Positions 45,541 through 54,411 are shown, numbered from the stretch's first letter. The stretch: 64,000 nt of DNA from Sphingomonadaceae bacterium (GCA_027533105.1 JAPZTW010000006.1:1-64000); one strand, 5' to 3'. A program made the numbers and translations. The notes: a model not told the origin generated them from the sequence alone.

Positions 45541-46526
45541 TGCTTCATCTCCCCGATCCACCGCGCCACAGCAGCCTGCCCAGCGGGGTCGACCGTCGAG
45601 CGTCCCAGTTCGGGCATCGAGATCCCGCCCTCAAGGCTGCCCATGCGATAGATCATGATCGACTTGTCCGGGTGGCCCGGCAGCACGTCATATTCCAGTC
45701 CGCCCGAACCGCGCCCGGCCGCGACCGGCCGTTTCATGATCCCCAGCTTGACCGGGTCACCCTGTTCCCAGCGCAGATCCAGCCCCGAATTCGAGGCCGA
45801 GCCCGCCGGATTGTGGCAATGGGCGCAATTGGCATCGAGCCAGCCCCGCGCGACCGGCGTGGCTGGCAGTTTCGCCCGTTCTTCCCACAGCGGCACGCGC
45901 GCGGCTACGGCCGGCACCTGGTCGAGCTTGCCGGCCTTGTGCCAGCTGATCAGCCAGGCGGCCGCCAGATTGCGGGCCTTGGGGCCCAGCGGCACCACGG
46001 CGTCCTTCTGCTGGTGGCATTCCTTGCACTGGTTCTTGTTGGGCACGGCATAGGATATCCGGGCGCCCTGCGGGGTCGTCAGGTCAAGCCGGGCCCCGCC
46101 CAGCACCAGTCGCGCCTCGGTCTGTTCGCGGTTCCACTGATAGGGCAGCGCCACCCAGCCATCGGCGCGGTGCAACAGCACGCGGGTCTCGATCAGGCGG
46201 CCTTCGAGCTTGAAGGTCTTGATGAGGGCAGCGCCAACCGGCAGGTCAAGCAGACCTTCGCCTTGCGCCCTGGCCTGGGTTCCGGTGGGCAGATAGACGA
46301 ACCGCAGCTTATCCGCGCCATCCGACCACAGCGGGGTCTGGACGCGATAGGGGGTAACGCCAGCGGCGGGACGCTGGGCCGCGCCATCGGCAAAGAACCG
46401 GTATTCGCCCAGCGTCGCGGGAAACCCCGCCGCAGTAATGGCCGTATCGTTGACACCTGCTCCCTGCGGCGCAGCGGTCGCGATCGCCGCTCCCGCCAGC
46501 AGCGCTGCTCCCAGCAGCAGCCTCAC
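45537..46526 (-). CDS. Secreted diheme c-type cytochrome (SO2930/HNE_0200-type family)
   Basis: The 329-residue protein has a signal peptide and two CxxCH heme motifs, CKECH (167-171) and CAHCH (234-238). The N-terminal part (LGEYRFFADGAAQRPAAGVTPYRVQTPLWSDGADKLRFVYLP) and the end (ELGRSTVDPAGQAAVARWIGEM) match a conserved periplasmic family that I recall as usually adjacent to a beta-helix protein, exactly as here. The electron donor, acceptor and physiological role are unknown. Confidence 0.85.
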   Translation of the reverse strand: MRLLLGAALLAGAAIATAAPQGAGVNDTAITAAGFPATLGEYRFFADGAAQRPAAGVTPYRVQTPLWSDGADKLRFVYLPTGTQARAQGEGLLDLPVGAALIKTFKLEGRLIETRVLLHRADGWVALPYQWNREQTEARLVLGGARLDLTTPQGARISYAVPNKNQCKECHQQKDAVVPLGPKARNLAAAWLISWHKAGKLDQVPAVAARVPLWEERAKLPATPVARGWLDANCAHCHNPAGSASNSGLDLRWEQGDPVKLGIMKRPVAAGRGSGGLEYDVLPGHPDKSIMIYRMGSLEGGISMPELGRSTVDPAGQAAVARWIGEMKQ

Positions 46527-47731
46527 CGCGCGATCCGGGCTTCCAGCGCGGCGGGCGCGCCCACCCCGTCAGCAATCGGCAGGATCGCCGCCGGGGTCAG
46601 CTCGAACGGCGTGGGCCGGGCCTGGTCCGGGCTGGCGCCCTGGGCCGGAAGGTTGAGCGACAGGCCGGCGATCTTCTGGCCCGCCACGATCGCGCCGGTC
46701 CCGCCCAGTCCATCCCACAGCAGCGGCGGCAGGGCACCGCCGAATGCCGCCTTGAGCTGATCCCCGCCCGGCAATTGCGGCTCGTTGCCACCGCCGATGA
46801 TGCTGTTGGCCCCGATCACGATCCGGCGCGGATAGGGATTGTAGCGCTGGTCATCGAAGGCGTTGGGATAGGCCAGCACCATGATCTGGGCGGTGGGATT
46901 GTTGGCCAGGGTATTGCCGCGCACCACCACGGTCTCGTTGGCCATGACCATCACCCCGGTACCACGTGGCACGCCCGCCACGATGTTGCCCTTGGGCGCA
47001 AAGTTCGGCGTATCGTTATCGATCACCAGGTTGTTTTCAACCACGGTGTTGCCCCCGCCCATCACCGGCAGGTTGGGCAGATCGAAGACCAGGATCCCGC
47101 CGGTGTTGCGGGTCGCCAGATTGCCATGGACGATCGCATTGCGGCTGTTCTCGATCTCGATCCCGGCCACGTTGAATTCGGCCAGCGAATAGCGGACCGT
47201 GATATCCTTCGACTGGCCGACATAGATCCCGGCGTCGGATGCGCCCGAAACCTTGCAGCCATCGATCAGCACCCCGGTGCTTTCAACCGGGTAGATGCCA
47301 TAGGCGCCGTTGGTGGTCTTGGCCCCGCCGGTCCAGGTCACGCGGACGCGGTAATAGACGATATTGTCCGCGCCCTTGCTCTTGATCCCGTCGCCCTTGG
47401 TGTTCTCGACCGCGAAATCGCGCAGGGTGACCTCGTCGGACGTGACCAGCAGCCCCTCGCCCGAACCCTTCTGGCCAGTGAAGTCGAGCACGGTCGCCTC
47501 CATACCCGCACCGCGCAGGGTCACACCCTTGACGTCGAGCGACAGACCATCGGTCAGCTCGAAGCGCCCTGCCCCCAGTTCGACCACGTCGCCCGGCTCG
47601 GCCAGGATCAGCGCCTCTTGCAGCCGCGTCTGGGCATTCTCGCCCGGGGCGACCTGGATCACCTTGGCATAGGCAGGGGCAGCCAGGGCAAGCGCCGTGG
47701 CCGCTGCGATCAGCATTGTGGGCATCCTCAT
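46523..47731 (-). CDS. Secreted parallel beta-helix protein
   Basis: The 402-residue protein has a signal peptide (MRMPTMLIAAATALALAAPAYA) followed by a right-handed parallel beta-helix with repeated short strands (DGIKSKGADNIVYYRV, GIYPVESTGVLIDGCKVSG, AGIYVGQSKDITVRYSL, GIEIENSRNAIVHGN). This fold is typical of polysaccharide lyases and epimerases, but no catalytic set is obvious. It overlaps the diheme cytochrome gene, so the two probably work together in the periplasm. Confidence 0.85.
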   Translation of the reverse strand: MRMPTMLIAAATALALAAPAYAKVIQVAPGENAQTRLQEALILAEPGDVVELGAGRFELTDGLSLDVKGVTLRGAGMEATVLDFTGQKGSGEGLLVTSDEVTLRDFAVENTKGDGIKSKGADNIVYYRVRVTWTGGAKTTNGAYGIYPVESTGVLIDGCKVSGASDAGIYVGQSKDITVRYSLAEFNVAGIEIENSRNAIVHGNLATRNTGGILVFDLPNLPVMGGGNTVVENNLVIDNDTPNFAPKGNIVAGVPRGTGVMVMANETVVVRGNTLANNPTAQIMVLAYPNAFDDQRYNPYPRRIVIGANSIIGGGNEPQLPGGDQLKAAFGGALPPLLWDGLGGTGAIVAGQKIAGLSLNLPAQGASPDQARPTPFELTPAAILPIADGVGAPAALEARIAR

Positions 47732-47782
47732 GGCGCGGAGTGTGACCTGACTTTTCGCCAAGTCAATCCGCGGCCGGCAGGA

Positions 47783-48121
47783 TCAATACCGCTTTTCCCG
47801 CGCCAGCCCGCTGGCACAGAGCGCGGCGGACGTGGCCGTCACCTCGATCGCCTCGGTATCGCCGACGCGCCGCACGGCAGCCACGTAGTCCATCAGGCCC
47901 CGCTTCTCACCCTTCAGCTGCTTCAGCTTGTTGAGCTGCGACAGGGTCAGCCGGTCGGTCATCCGCTCGGCCATGCAGGCCGAATTGGCCTCGGACAGCC
48001 CGGCGTCCATCATCGCGCTCTTGACCTGGCCATAAGCCAGCTTGGAGGGGGCGCAGGCGGCGACCAGAGCTATAATCAGGCCACCAAGCCAAATCCGTTC
48101 GTGCTGAGCTTGTCGAAGCAC
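47783..48121 (-). CDS. Small lipoprotein whose signal peptide begins in a repeat
   Basis: The best start is a GTG giving a 112-residue protein. Its N-terminus LRQAQHER is encoded by the adjacent palindromic repeat and precedes the hydrophobic stretch IWLGGLIIALVAAC, a plausible lipobox. The mature part (SKLAYGQVKSAMMDAGLSEANSACMAERMTDRLTLSQLNKLKQLKGEKRGLMDYVAAVRRVGD) resembles small sphingomonad lipoproteins. If the repeat was inserted, it replaced the original start. Confidence 0.6.
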   Translation of the reverse strand: MLRQAQHERIWLGGLIIALVAACAPSKLAYGQVKSAMMDAGLSEANSACMAERMTDRLTLSQLNKLKQLKGEKRGLMDYVAAVRRVGDTEAIEVTATSAALCASGLAREKRY

Positions 48122-48193
48122 CGTTCTTTCCCTTGCGATATGCACCAGGCTCCAAGACCAGAAATGGCCCTTCGACAAGCTCAGGGCGAACGG
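48095..48193. repeat. Palindromic repeat pair (TTCGACAAGCTCAG type)
   Basis: The left arm CCGTTCGTGCTGAGCTTGTC... is complementary to the right arm ...GACAAGCTCAGGGCGAACGG across a 46-bp spacer. This is the type of REP-like sequence I associate with sphingomonad genomes. It overlaps the 5' end of the small lipoprotein gene and sits downstream of pntB. Confidence 0.8.
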
Positions 48194-48213
48194 GTCTTTG
48201 GAGTGATTGGCCG

Positions 48214-49653
48214 TTAGTGCGCCAGCCCCTTGTTGATGTCCTCGACCATCTTCTTCGCATCGGCCAGCAGCATCAGGGTCTGGTCCATGTAGAACACGTC
48301 GTTGTCGACCCCGGCATAGCCCACCCCGCCCATCGAGCGCTTGATGAAGAAGACCTGCTTGGCCTTGTCGACATCGAACACCGGCATCCCATAGATCGGG
48401 CTGGACTTGTCGGTCTTGGCCGCCGGGTTGACCACGTCGTTGGCGCCGATGATGAAGGCAACGTCAGCCGTGGCAAACTCGCTGTTGATGTCTTCCAGCT
48501 CGAACACCTCGTCATAGGGGACGTTGGCTTCGGCCAGCAGCACGTTCATGTGGCCAGGCATACGGCCCGCGACCGGGTGGATCGCGTACTTCACCTCGAC
48601 ACCCTTGGCTTTCAGCAGATCGGCCATTTCGCGCAGCGCATGCTGGGCCTGCGAAACCGCCATGCCATAGCCGGGGATGATGATGACCTTCTCGGCCTCG
48701 CTCAGCATATAGGCCGCGTCTTCGGCGCTGCCGCGCTTCCACGGGCGCTGTTCGCGCACCTCGCCGCCGCCTGCGCTGGCCTCGGCCCCGAAGCCACCGG
48801 CAATCACGCTGAGGAAGCCGCGGTTCATTGCCTTGCACATGATGTAGGACAGGATCGCGCCCGACGAGCCGACCAGCGCCCCGGTGATGATCATCGCGGT
48901 GTTGGACAGGGTGAAACCCATCGCCGCCGCCGCCCAGCCCGAATAGGAATTGAGCATCGAGACCACGACCGGCATGTCCGCCCCGCCGATCGGGATGATC
49001 AGCAGGAAGCCGATCAGGAACGACAGCGCGGTGATCGTCACGATCACCCACAGGCTCTGGTCGGTCATGAAGAAGCCGGTCAGGCCCAGGATCGCCAGCA
49101 GGGTCCCAAGGTTGATCACGTGCCGCGCGGGCAACAGGATCGGCGCGCCGCTCATCTTGCCGGCGAGCTTGAGGAAGGCGATGACCGAACCGGAGAAGGT
49201 GATCGCCCCGATGGCGATGCCCAGGCCCAGTTCAAGCCGCGAGACGGGGTGGATCGTGCCATCCGGCCCGACGATCCCGAACGCCTCTGGGTTGAGGTAA
49301 GCCGCCCAGCCGACCAGCACGGCGGCAAGGCCGACCAGCGAGTGGAACGCCGCCACCAGCTGCGGCATGTCGGTCATCGCGATCTTGCGGGCGATGACGA
49401 AGCCAATCACCCCGCCCAGCGCCAGCGCGCCAAGGATTTCCGGCAGGCTGGCAATGTCATGCGTGACCAGCGTGGTGACGACCGCAATGGTCATCCCGAT
49501 CATGCCATAGCGGTTGCCTGCGCGGCTGGTGCTGGGGCTGGACAGCCCGCGCAGCGCCAGGATGAACAGCACGCCCGAAACGAGATAGGCCAGCGCTACC
49601 CAGGGGCTGGCGGCAAGACCACTGGCGGCAGCGGAGAGAAGCGCGAAGTCCAT
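48214..49653 (-). CDS. pntB: NAD(P) transhydrogenase subunit beta
   Basis: The 479-residue protein has eight or more membrane helices and the C-terminal NADP-binding domain (VIIIPGYGMAVSQAQHALREM, HPVAGRMPGHMNVLLAEANVPYDEV, IIGANDVVNPAAKTD, FFIKRSMGGVGYAGVDN). With PntAA and PntAb it couples the proton gradient to NADPH formation. The start overlaps the pntAb stop by one base (TGATG). Confidence 0.96.
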   Translation of the reverse strand: MDFALLSAAASGLAASPWVALAYLVSGVLFILALRGLSSPSTSRAGNRYGMIGMTIAVVTTLVTHDIASLPEILGALALGGVIGFVIARKIAMTDMPQLVAAFHSLVGLAAVLVGWAAYLNPEAFGIVGPDGTIHPVSRLELGLGIAIGAITFSGSVIAFLKLAGKMSGAPILLPARHVINLGTLLAILGLTGFFMTDQSLWVIVTITALSFLIGFLLIIPIGGADMPVVVSMLNSYSGWAAAAMGFTLSNTAMIITGALVGSSGAILSYIMCKAMNRGFLSVIAGGFGAEASAGGGEVREQRPWKRGSAEDAAYMLSEAEKVIIIPGYGMAVSQAQHALREMADLLKAKGVEVKYAIHPVAGRMPGHMNVLLAEANVPYDEVFELEDINSEFATADVAFIIGANDVVNPAAKTDKSSPIYGMPVFDVDKAKQVFFIKRSMGGVGYAGVDNDVFYMDQTLMLLADAKKMVEDINKGLAH

Positions 49654-49937
49654 CACTTCTTCTCCTTCTTCTTGTACATCGCCAGCATGCGCTCGGTCAC
49701 GGCAAAGCCGCCGAAGATGTTGACGCTGGCCAGCACCACGGCGAGCAGGCCGAGCCACTTGGCCACCGGGCTACCCGCCGCCGCCGAGGCGATCAGCGCG
49801 CCGACCACGATCACTGAGGAAATCGCGTTGGTCACGGCCATCAGCGGCGTGTGCAGCGCCGGGGTTACCGACCACACCACGTAATAGCCCACGAAGCAGG
49901 CCATGACGAAGATCGAGAGGATCGAGATGAAGTCCAT
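49653..49937 (-). CDS. pntAb: NAD(P) transhydrogenase alpha subunit, membrane part
   Basis: The 94-residue protein has three membrane helices and VTPALHTPLMAVTNAISSVIVVGAL, the usual transmembrane part of the split alpha subunit (pntAb). It is normally directly downstream of pntAA. Here four extra genes separate the two, which is unusual. Confidence 0.95.
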   Translation of the reverse strand: MDFISILSIFVMACFVGYYVVWSVTPALHTPLMAVTNAISSVIVVGALIASAAAGSPVAKWLGLLAVVLASVNIFGGFAVTERMLAMYKKKEKK

Positions 49938-49953
49938 TTGCTCAGTCTGCCCC

Positions 49954-50778
49954 TTATTCTGCCTTCTCGTCGGTGAAGCCGAAGGTCACCTGGTACTCTT
50001 CGGGTCGCCGCTGAACCCGAACCGTCATCGCCTTGGATAGCGGATCGAACGACAATGCGGAAACCCTGAAACCGTGCATGGCGAGCGATTTTGGCAGCTC
50101 GGCATATTTGGGCCGCAGGGTCGATACCAGGCAGGCATCGACCAGGTGCGGAAAACCCCAGCTTTCCTTGCGGCGGAACGGTTCGAAGCAGAAGTCGATC
50201 AAGCCCCAGTCGCCCAGGTGCGAATAGCGCAGGATGAACTCGACCGGGCGAAACTCGGCCGCTTCGTCAAGCCCGCGATAGCGCACCGGCTGGCGCAGCG
50301 GCTCGTACTTGAACGGCCAGGGCCAGGCCTGGATCGGGAAGATGAAGTAATTGCCGTGGGCCGGGATGCGGGTGACAGTGTCAAAGACGCCATCGGTGTT
50401 GTCATCGCGCAGGCAAGTCAGCCGCTCGTTGCCGGGCTTGCGCACGATCTCGCAGGCGATGAACTGCGGCCCCGGCGCCCGCATCAGCTGGGTGCCGGCT
50501 GGCAGCAGCACCTTCTTCGGCTTCGTCAGCACCGGATCGAGCGCGGCATAGGCCTCTTTCGGGCGCACCTTGAACAGCGAGATGTAGGACCGGCTCTGCA
50601 GCACGGCGGTTTCGTCGGTCTTGTCGGGGGCCATGGCCACCCAGACCGGATGCATCGACACATCGCCGGGGCGCAGTTCGGCTAGGGCCGCAGTGCCCCC
50701 GAAGAGCGCAAGGGCAAGACCATACCCGCCGCCAGCCCACCGCATCGCCTGCCGCGCCGCACGGGAGTTCGGCCTCAC
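49954..50778 (-). CDS. Secreted four-Cys/DxDxDG paralogue 4 (inside the pnt operon)
   Basis: The 274-residue protein has an N-terminal signal (GYGLALALFGGTAALA). It carries cysteines at 109, 122, 197 and 216 and the loop C122-x2-D125-x-N127-x-D129-G, which resembles calcium loops. A PAGTQL turn precedes the first Cys. I recognise no named domain. Relatives occupy the next three genes upstream with the same layout. It ends just before pntAb. Confidence 0.7.
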   Translation of the reverse strand: MRPNSRAARQAMRWAGGGYGLALALFGGTAALAELRPGDVSMHPVWVAMAPDKTDETAVLQSRSYISLFKVRPKEAYAALDPVLTKPKKVLLPAGTQLMRAPGPQFIACEIVRKPGNERLTCLRDDNTDGVFDTVTRIPAHGNYFIFPIQAWPWPFKYEPLRQPVRYRGLDEAAEFRPVEFILRYSHLGDWGLIDFCFEPFRRKESWGFPHLVDACLVSTLRPKYAELPKSLAMHGFRVSALSFDPLSKAMTVRVQRRPEEYQVTFGFTDEKAE

Positions 50779-50779
50779 C

Positions 50780-51655
50780 TCAGAACTCCTCGGTCAGGTT
50801 GAACGTCCCGGCCCGCGCGCCCTCCAGCACGACCAGCTGCATCTGCCAAAGGCGCAGCTTGTCGCCGGTCAGCCGGAAGCGGACGCCCCAGCGCCTGAAC
50901 TCGGTCTGGTTCAGATCGCCCTTGAAGACGTGGTCATGGCTACCCCCGCCAATCGCGCTGCTGTGCATCAACGCACCAAGGCTGATCCCGATCCCTTCGC
51001 AGCGGGCCTTCTCCAGGCTGCCCCAGCAACCGTTGTAGCCCAGCTTGATCTGGAACTTCAGAAGCTCGTCCAGGGCCTTGGTCGCTTCCGCATTGGCCCC
51101 GTAAGGCAGCGGCTCGATCGGATGGAGTGCGACCGGTCCCTCACTCCGGCCAACGAAGATGCCCGCGATGTTGCGGTGGAGGAAGAACCCCTCGAACCGG
51201 CCATCGCGGTCGCGATCAAGGAAGCAGGTGGAGAACTGGCGCTCGACGTAGTCGGTCCGGCTTTTCCCGAATTCGGGATAGCTGTAATTGCTCCTGAGGC
51301 TGCAATAGATCGCCTGGTCGCTCTTCGCCTGCACCAGCGGGGTGAGCGGTGTCAGCTCCCGCACGAAGGCACGTTCGTTGGGTGGAGTCTGGCCGGCAAA
51401 AGGCTGGAAGGCAGCGGCGAGGAAGACGAACGCGCCGGGATGGGCCGCCGCGATCGGCAAGCCTTCATAGCGCTTCACCGCGATCGGTCCGGCCGGAAGG
51501 CTCAGCGGCTCGACCCGCCATTCCGCGCTGTAGCTGAGCGGCGTGGCCGCCGGTTGCTCCGCCGCCACGGTTTGCGATGCGCCCGCCAGGCCTGCCAGGA
51601 TCAATCCGCAGCGAAGTGCCTTCACCCCGCGAGCTTTCCCGGCGCGGCCTGCCAT
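50780..51655 (-). CDS. Secreted four-Cys/DxDxDG paralogue 3 (inside the pnt operon)
   Basis: The 291-residue protein has a signal (ALRCGLILAGLAGASQTVAA) and cysteines at 118, 144, 210 and 219. Cys144 begins the motif C-x2-D147-x-D149-x-D151-G-x-FE. Beyond this frame, similarity to the neighbouring copies is low by eye. It begins 1 bp after the stop of the upstream copy and 1 bp before the start of the next. Function unknown, probably periplasmic. Confidence 0.7.
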   Translation of the reverse strand: MAGRAGKARGVKALRCGLILAGLAGASQTVAAEQPAATPLSYSAEWRVEPLSLPAGPIAVKRYEGLPIAAAHPGAFVFLAAAFQPFAGQTPPNERAFVRELTPLTPLVQAKSDQAIYCSLRSNYSYPEFGKSRTDYVERQFSTCFLDRDRDGRFEGFFLHRNIAGIFVGRSEGPVALHPIEPLPYGANAEATKALDELLKFQIKLGYNGCWGSLEKARCEGIGISLGALMHSSAIGGGSHDHVFKGDLNQTEFRRWGVRFRLTGDKLRLWQMQLVVLEGARAGTFNLTEEF

Positions 51656-51656
51656 C

Positions 51657-52478
51657 TCAGGAACCCGCCAGGCTCAGGCCCGGCACAAAGGACAGCGTGA
51701 CCGCACCGGGCTGGATATCATGCAGCTCTCCCGCCCCGTGCGGGGTCGAAAAGCGCAGCGGCAAGCGGGATGCATCGAGCTTGAACCGGTTGGCGCAGCT
51801 GACGCCCGCCGCCTTCTTGCTCGCCGTGCAGAATTCGAGCTGCGCGGAGGACCTGTCCGCACTGACCTTGACCAGGTTCAGATAGACGCGGATCGGATCG
51901 TCATATGTGCTGGCCGGCACGAAATCCGACAAAGCAACCGGCTGGGCCAGCGGGGCCTTCGAATCGAAGTATCGCCTGCCGATAAAGTTCGTCAGCCGCC
52001 AGACACCCATGGCGCTGGCATAGCTGAGGCTGACCGGATAGCTGGCGGTGAAGCTGCCAGCGCTGTCCGCATCGGTGAAGCATTCGACGTAATTGGCTTC
52101 TCGCCGCCGCTGCGTCTCGCACAGGGTCAGCGGCAGCCCCTTGGCCTTGGCGAAGCTGGTCCCGGCAGGAATGACGTGCCCTTTCCGGACCGTCAGGCTG
52201 CGCTGCAGGACATAGGGCTGCTCGGGAGCAAGCGCGGCCAGGTAGACCGGCTGCCGGATATCGATGGAAACCCGCTCAAGATTGCCGGCCCGCTCCGTCA
52301 CCACCCATGGCATTTCGGTGTAGCCAAAGGTTCCGGGTTTCTGGGCGGACCAGGCCGCACCTGGCCAGATCACCAGCACGCCGGCAATGAACGCACGGGC
52401 AGGGTTTACCCCAGCACCCGCGACTATCGCAGGGAACGACGCGGTTGCCGCCATCAACAGCCTGCCCGGCGACGGCAC
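51657..52478 (-). CDS. Secreted four-Cys/DxDxDG paralogue 2 (inside the pnt operon)
   Basis: The 273-residue protein has a hydrophobic N-terminus (FIAGVLVIWPGAAWSA) preceded by about 30 residues, so the true start may be later. Cysteines lie at 120, 133, 217 and 228, and the motif reads C133-x2-D136-x-D138-x-A140-G, with the third acid lost. VIPAGTSF before the first Cys matches the PAGT/PRGT turn of the other copies. Function unknown. Confidence 0.68.
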   Translation of the reverse strand: MPSPGRLLMAATASFPAIVAGAGVNPARAFIAGVLVIWPGAAWSAQKPGTFGYTEMPWVVTERAGNLERVSIDIRQPVYLAALAPEQPYVLQRSLTVRKGHVIPAGTSFAKAKGLPLTLCETQRRREANYVECFTDADSAGSFTASYPVSLSYASAMGVWRLTNFIGRRYFDSKAPLAQPVALSDFVPASTYDDPIRVYLNLVKVSADRSSAQLEFCTASKKAAGVSCANRFKLDASRLPLRFSTPHGAGELHDIQPGAVTLSFVPGLSLAGS

Positions 52479-52545
52479 GGCCGACGCGAAGACCTGATAC
52501 CCGCGCGGCAGACCGGAAAGAGAATCGAGCGCATGGCGGCGGCTT

Positions 52546-53280
52546 CTAGAGCACCGTCCCGCGGAACGTCATGGGGACGATCCGGACGTCGGTTGGAATC
52601 GATATGGAAACCCGCTTGTCATCATGGCGGGCAACGCGCGCTTCAATGCCGAACAGGTTCAGCTTTCCGGTATCGGGAGCGGCGACAATTTCCTGGTTCA
52701 GGCAGGTCTTGTAGAGTCCCTTGCGCCAGTTGGCCGCGCCGCTGGGCTCCTCGATACAGAGCTTGAAGCGCACTTTCCCGCCGGGCGCGCCGCCAGCATA
52801 GCGCAGGCCCATGGCCACGGGCGCGATCTGGGTGAAAGGATCGAGTTCGCGCAGCCGGGCGGGCGCGATCAGCCGGGCAAGGCCATTCTCGCCAAAGGTC
52901 GATCCGAAATAGAACTCGTTGAAAACCTGCTGATAATGATAGGCTTCGATCGAGCCGTCACCATCACGGTCGGCCAGACAGTGAAATGCGCTGCCAAGAT
53001 GGCGCGCCATCGCACAGTACTTGCCGGAGCCATTGTCACCCACTTCGACGAATAGCGTGCCACGCGGGACGATCACTTTGGCGCCGAGCGTGGCAACGTC
53101 TTCCTCGAGATGGAACACCCGCTGCGGCACAAGACTGAAGGCGGGAGCCGTCTCGCCCTTGGCGAGGACCAGCGGGGCACTGGCTTCCAGCCGAACGAAC
53201 CATTTTGCGGTTGAAGCTTCGGCCGGCGCCCCAAGCATCGCAGCCAAAGCCATTGCCGCAAAGGCCAACCTGCCAATCAC
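52546..53280 (-). CDS. Secreted four-Cys/DxDxDG paralogue 1 (adjacent to pntAA)
   Basis: The 244-residue protein starts at a GTG that overlaps the pntAA stop (GTGA), followed by a signal peptide (LAFAAMALAAMLGAPAEA). Cysteines are at 89, 101, 175 and 193. The motif is complete here: C101-x2-D104-x-D106-x-D108-G-x-IE, preceded by VPRGT. The overlap shows that it is translated with pntAA. No known family recognised. Confidence 0.72.
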   Translation of the reverse strand: MIGRLAFAAMALAAMLGAPAEASTAKWFVRLEASAPLVLAKGETAPAFSLVPQRVFHLEEDVATLGAKVIVPRGTLFVEVGDNGSGKYCAMARHLGSAFHCLADRDGDGSIEAYHYQQVFNEFYFGSTFGENGLARLIAPARLRELDPFTQIAPVAMGLRYAGGAPGGKVRFKLCIEEPSGAANWRKGLYKTCLNQEIVAAPDTGKLNLFGIEARVARHDDKRVSISIPTDVRIVPMTFRGTVL

Positions 53281-54404
53281 CCCAGCAGTCGCTCGTTGAC
53301 CACCTTGCCGCCCTGGGTCAGGCGGATCGCGTTGCCGATTTCCTCGTCCAGCACCGGCCGGCCCGCTTCCTTGTCCCAGAAGGCCGAAAGGAAGTTGTAG
53401 AGGTTGCGGGCGAACAGGGCCGAGGCATCGGCTGGCAGCTTGGCCGGCGTGTTCGAATAGCCCAGGATCTTCACCCCGTGGCGTTCGACCACCTGGTCCG
53501 CCACCGAACCCTCGACATTGCCGCCCTGGGCCACGGCCAGGTCGAAAATGACCGAACCGGGCTTCATGCTGGCAATCTGCGCGTCCGAGATCAGCCGCGG
53601 CGCGGCCCGGCCCGGGATCAGCGCCGTGGTGATGACGATGTCCTGCTTGGCGATATGGCCGGATACCAGTTCGGCCTGGGCCTTCTGGTATTCTTCCGAC
53701 ATTTCCGTGGCATAGCCACCCGCACCCTCGCCCTCGATCCCGGCGACGCTTTCCACGAAGATCGGTTTCGCGCCGAGCGAGAGGATCTGCTCTTTCGTGG
53801 CGGAACGTACGTCGGTGGCGGAAACCTGCGCGCCCAGCCGCCGCGCCGTGGCGATCGCCTGAAGCCCGGCCACGCCGACACCCATGACGAAGCACTTGGC
53901 GGCGGAAACCGTGCCGGCGGCGGTCATCATCATCGGAAAGGCGCGGCCATACAGGTTCGCCGCCTCGATCACCGCCTTGTAACCCGCCAGGTTCGACTGG
54001 CTGGAGAGGATGTCCATCGACTGCGCGCGGGTAATGCGCGGCATGAATTCCATCGCCAGGGCTTCAAAGCCGCCCTTGGCATAGGCATCGACGCGCGCGC
54101 GCTGGCCAAACGGATCGAGGCCGGCAACGACCCAGGCCCCGGCATTGGTGCCCTTCAGCGCCTTGGGATCGGGGCCCTGCACGCCCAGCACAATGTCGGC
54201 GCCCTTGGCCGCATCCTTGACCACTTCGGCCCCGGCTGCGGCATAGTCCGCATCGGCAATCGACGCGGAAAGGCCAGCCCCGGCCTCCACCGCCACGACT
54301 GCCCCCAGACCGATGAATTTCTTCACCGTTTCAGGTGTGGCCGCGACGCGGGTTTCACCCTTCGCCTGTTCCTTGAGAACGGCTATCCGCAGGCTGGCGC
54401 TCAC
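53277..54404 (-). CDS. pntAA: NAD(P) transhydrogenase alpha subunit, NAD-binding part
   Basis: The 375-residue protein is the soluble NAD(H)-binding domain of the split transhydrogenase: LKEQAKGETRVAATPETVKKF at the start, GVGVAGLQAIATARRLGA for the Rossmann motif and ALIPGRAAPRLI near the C-terminus. It begins 7 bp after a small cytochrome oxidase subunit gene, in one operon with the four-Cys genes, pntAb and pntB. Confidence 0.96.
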   Translation of the reverse strand: MSASLRIAVLKEQAKGETRVAATPETVKKFIGLGAVVAVEAGAGLSASIADADYAAAGAEVVKDAAKGADIVLGVQGPDPKALKGTNAGAWVVAGLDPFGQRARVDAYAKGGFEALAMEFMPRITRAQSMDILSSQSNLAGYKAVIEAANLYGRAFPMMMTAAGTVSAAKCFVMGVGVAGLQAIATARRLGAQVSATDVRSATKEQILSLGAKPIFVESVAGIEGEGAGGYATEMSEEYQKAQAELVSGHIAKQDIVITTALIPGRAAPRLISDAQIASMKPGSVIFDLAVAQGGNVEGSVADQVVERHGVKILGYSNTPAKLPADASALFARNLYNFLSAFWDKEAGRPVLDEEIGNAIRLTQGGKVVNERLLG

Positions 54405-54411
54405 CGCGCGG

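Noticed and set aside
48122..48178. Longer start (TTG) for the small lipoprotein in the right arm of the repeat
   Set aside because: It would place about 19 extra residues, with no ribosome site, before the signal peptide; the GTG in the left arm gives a normal lipoprotein signal.
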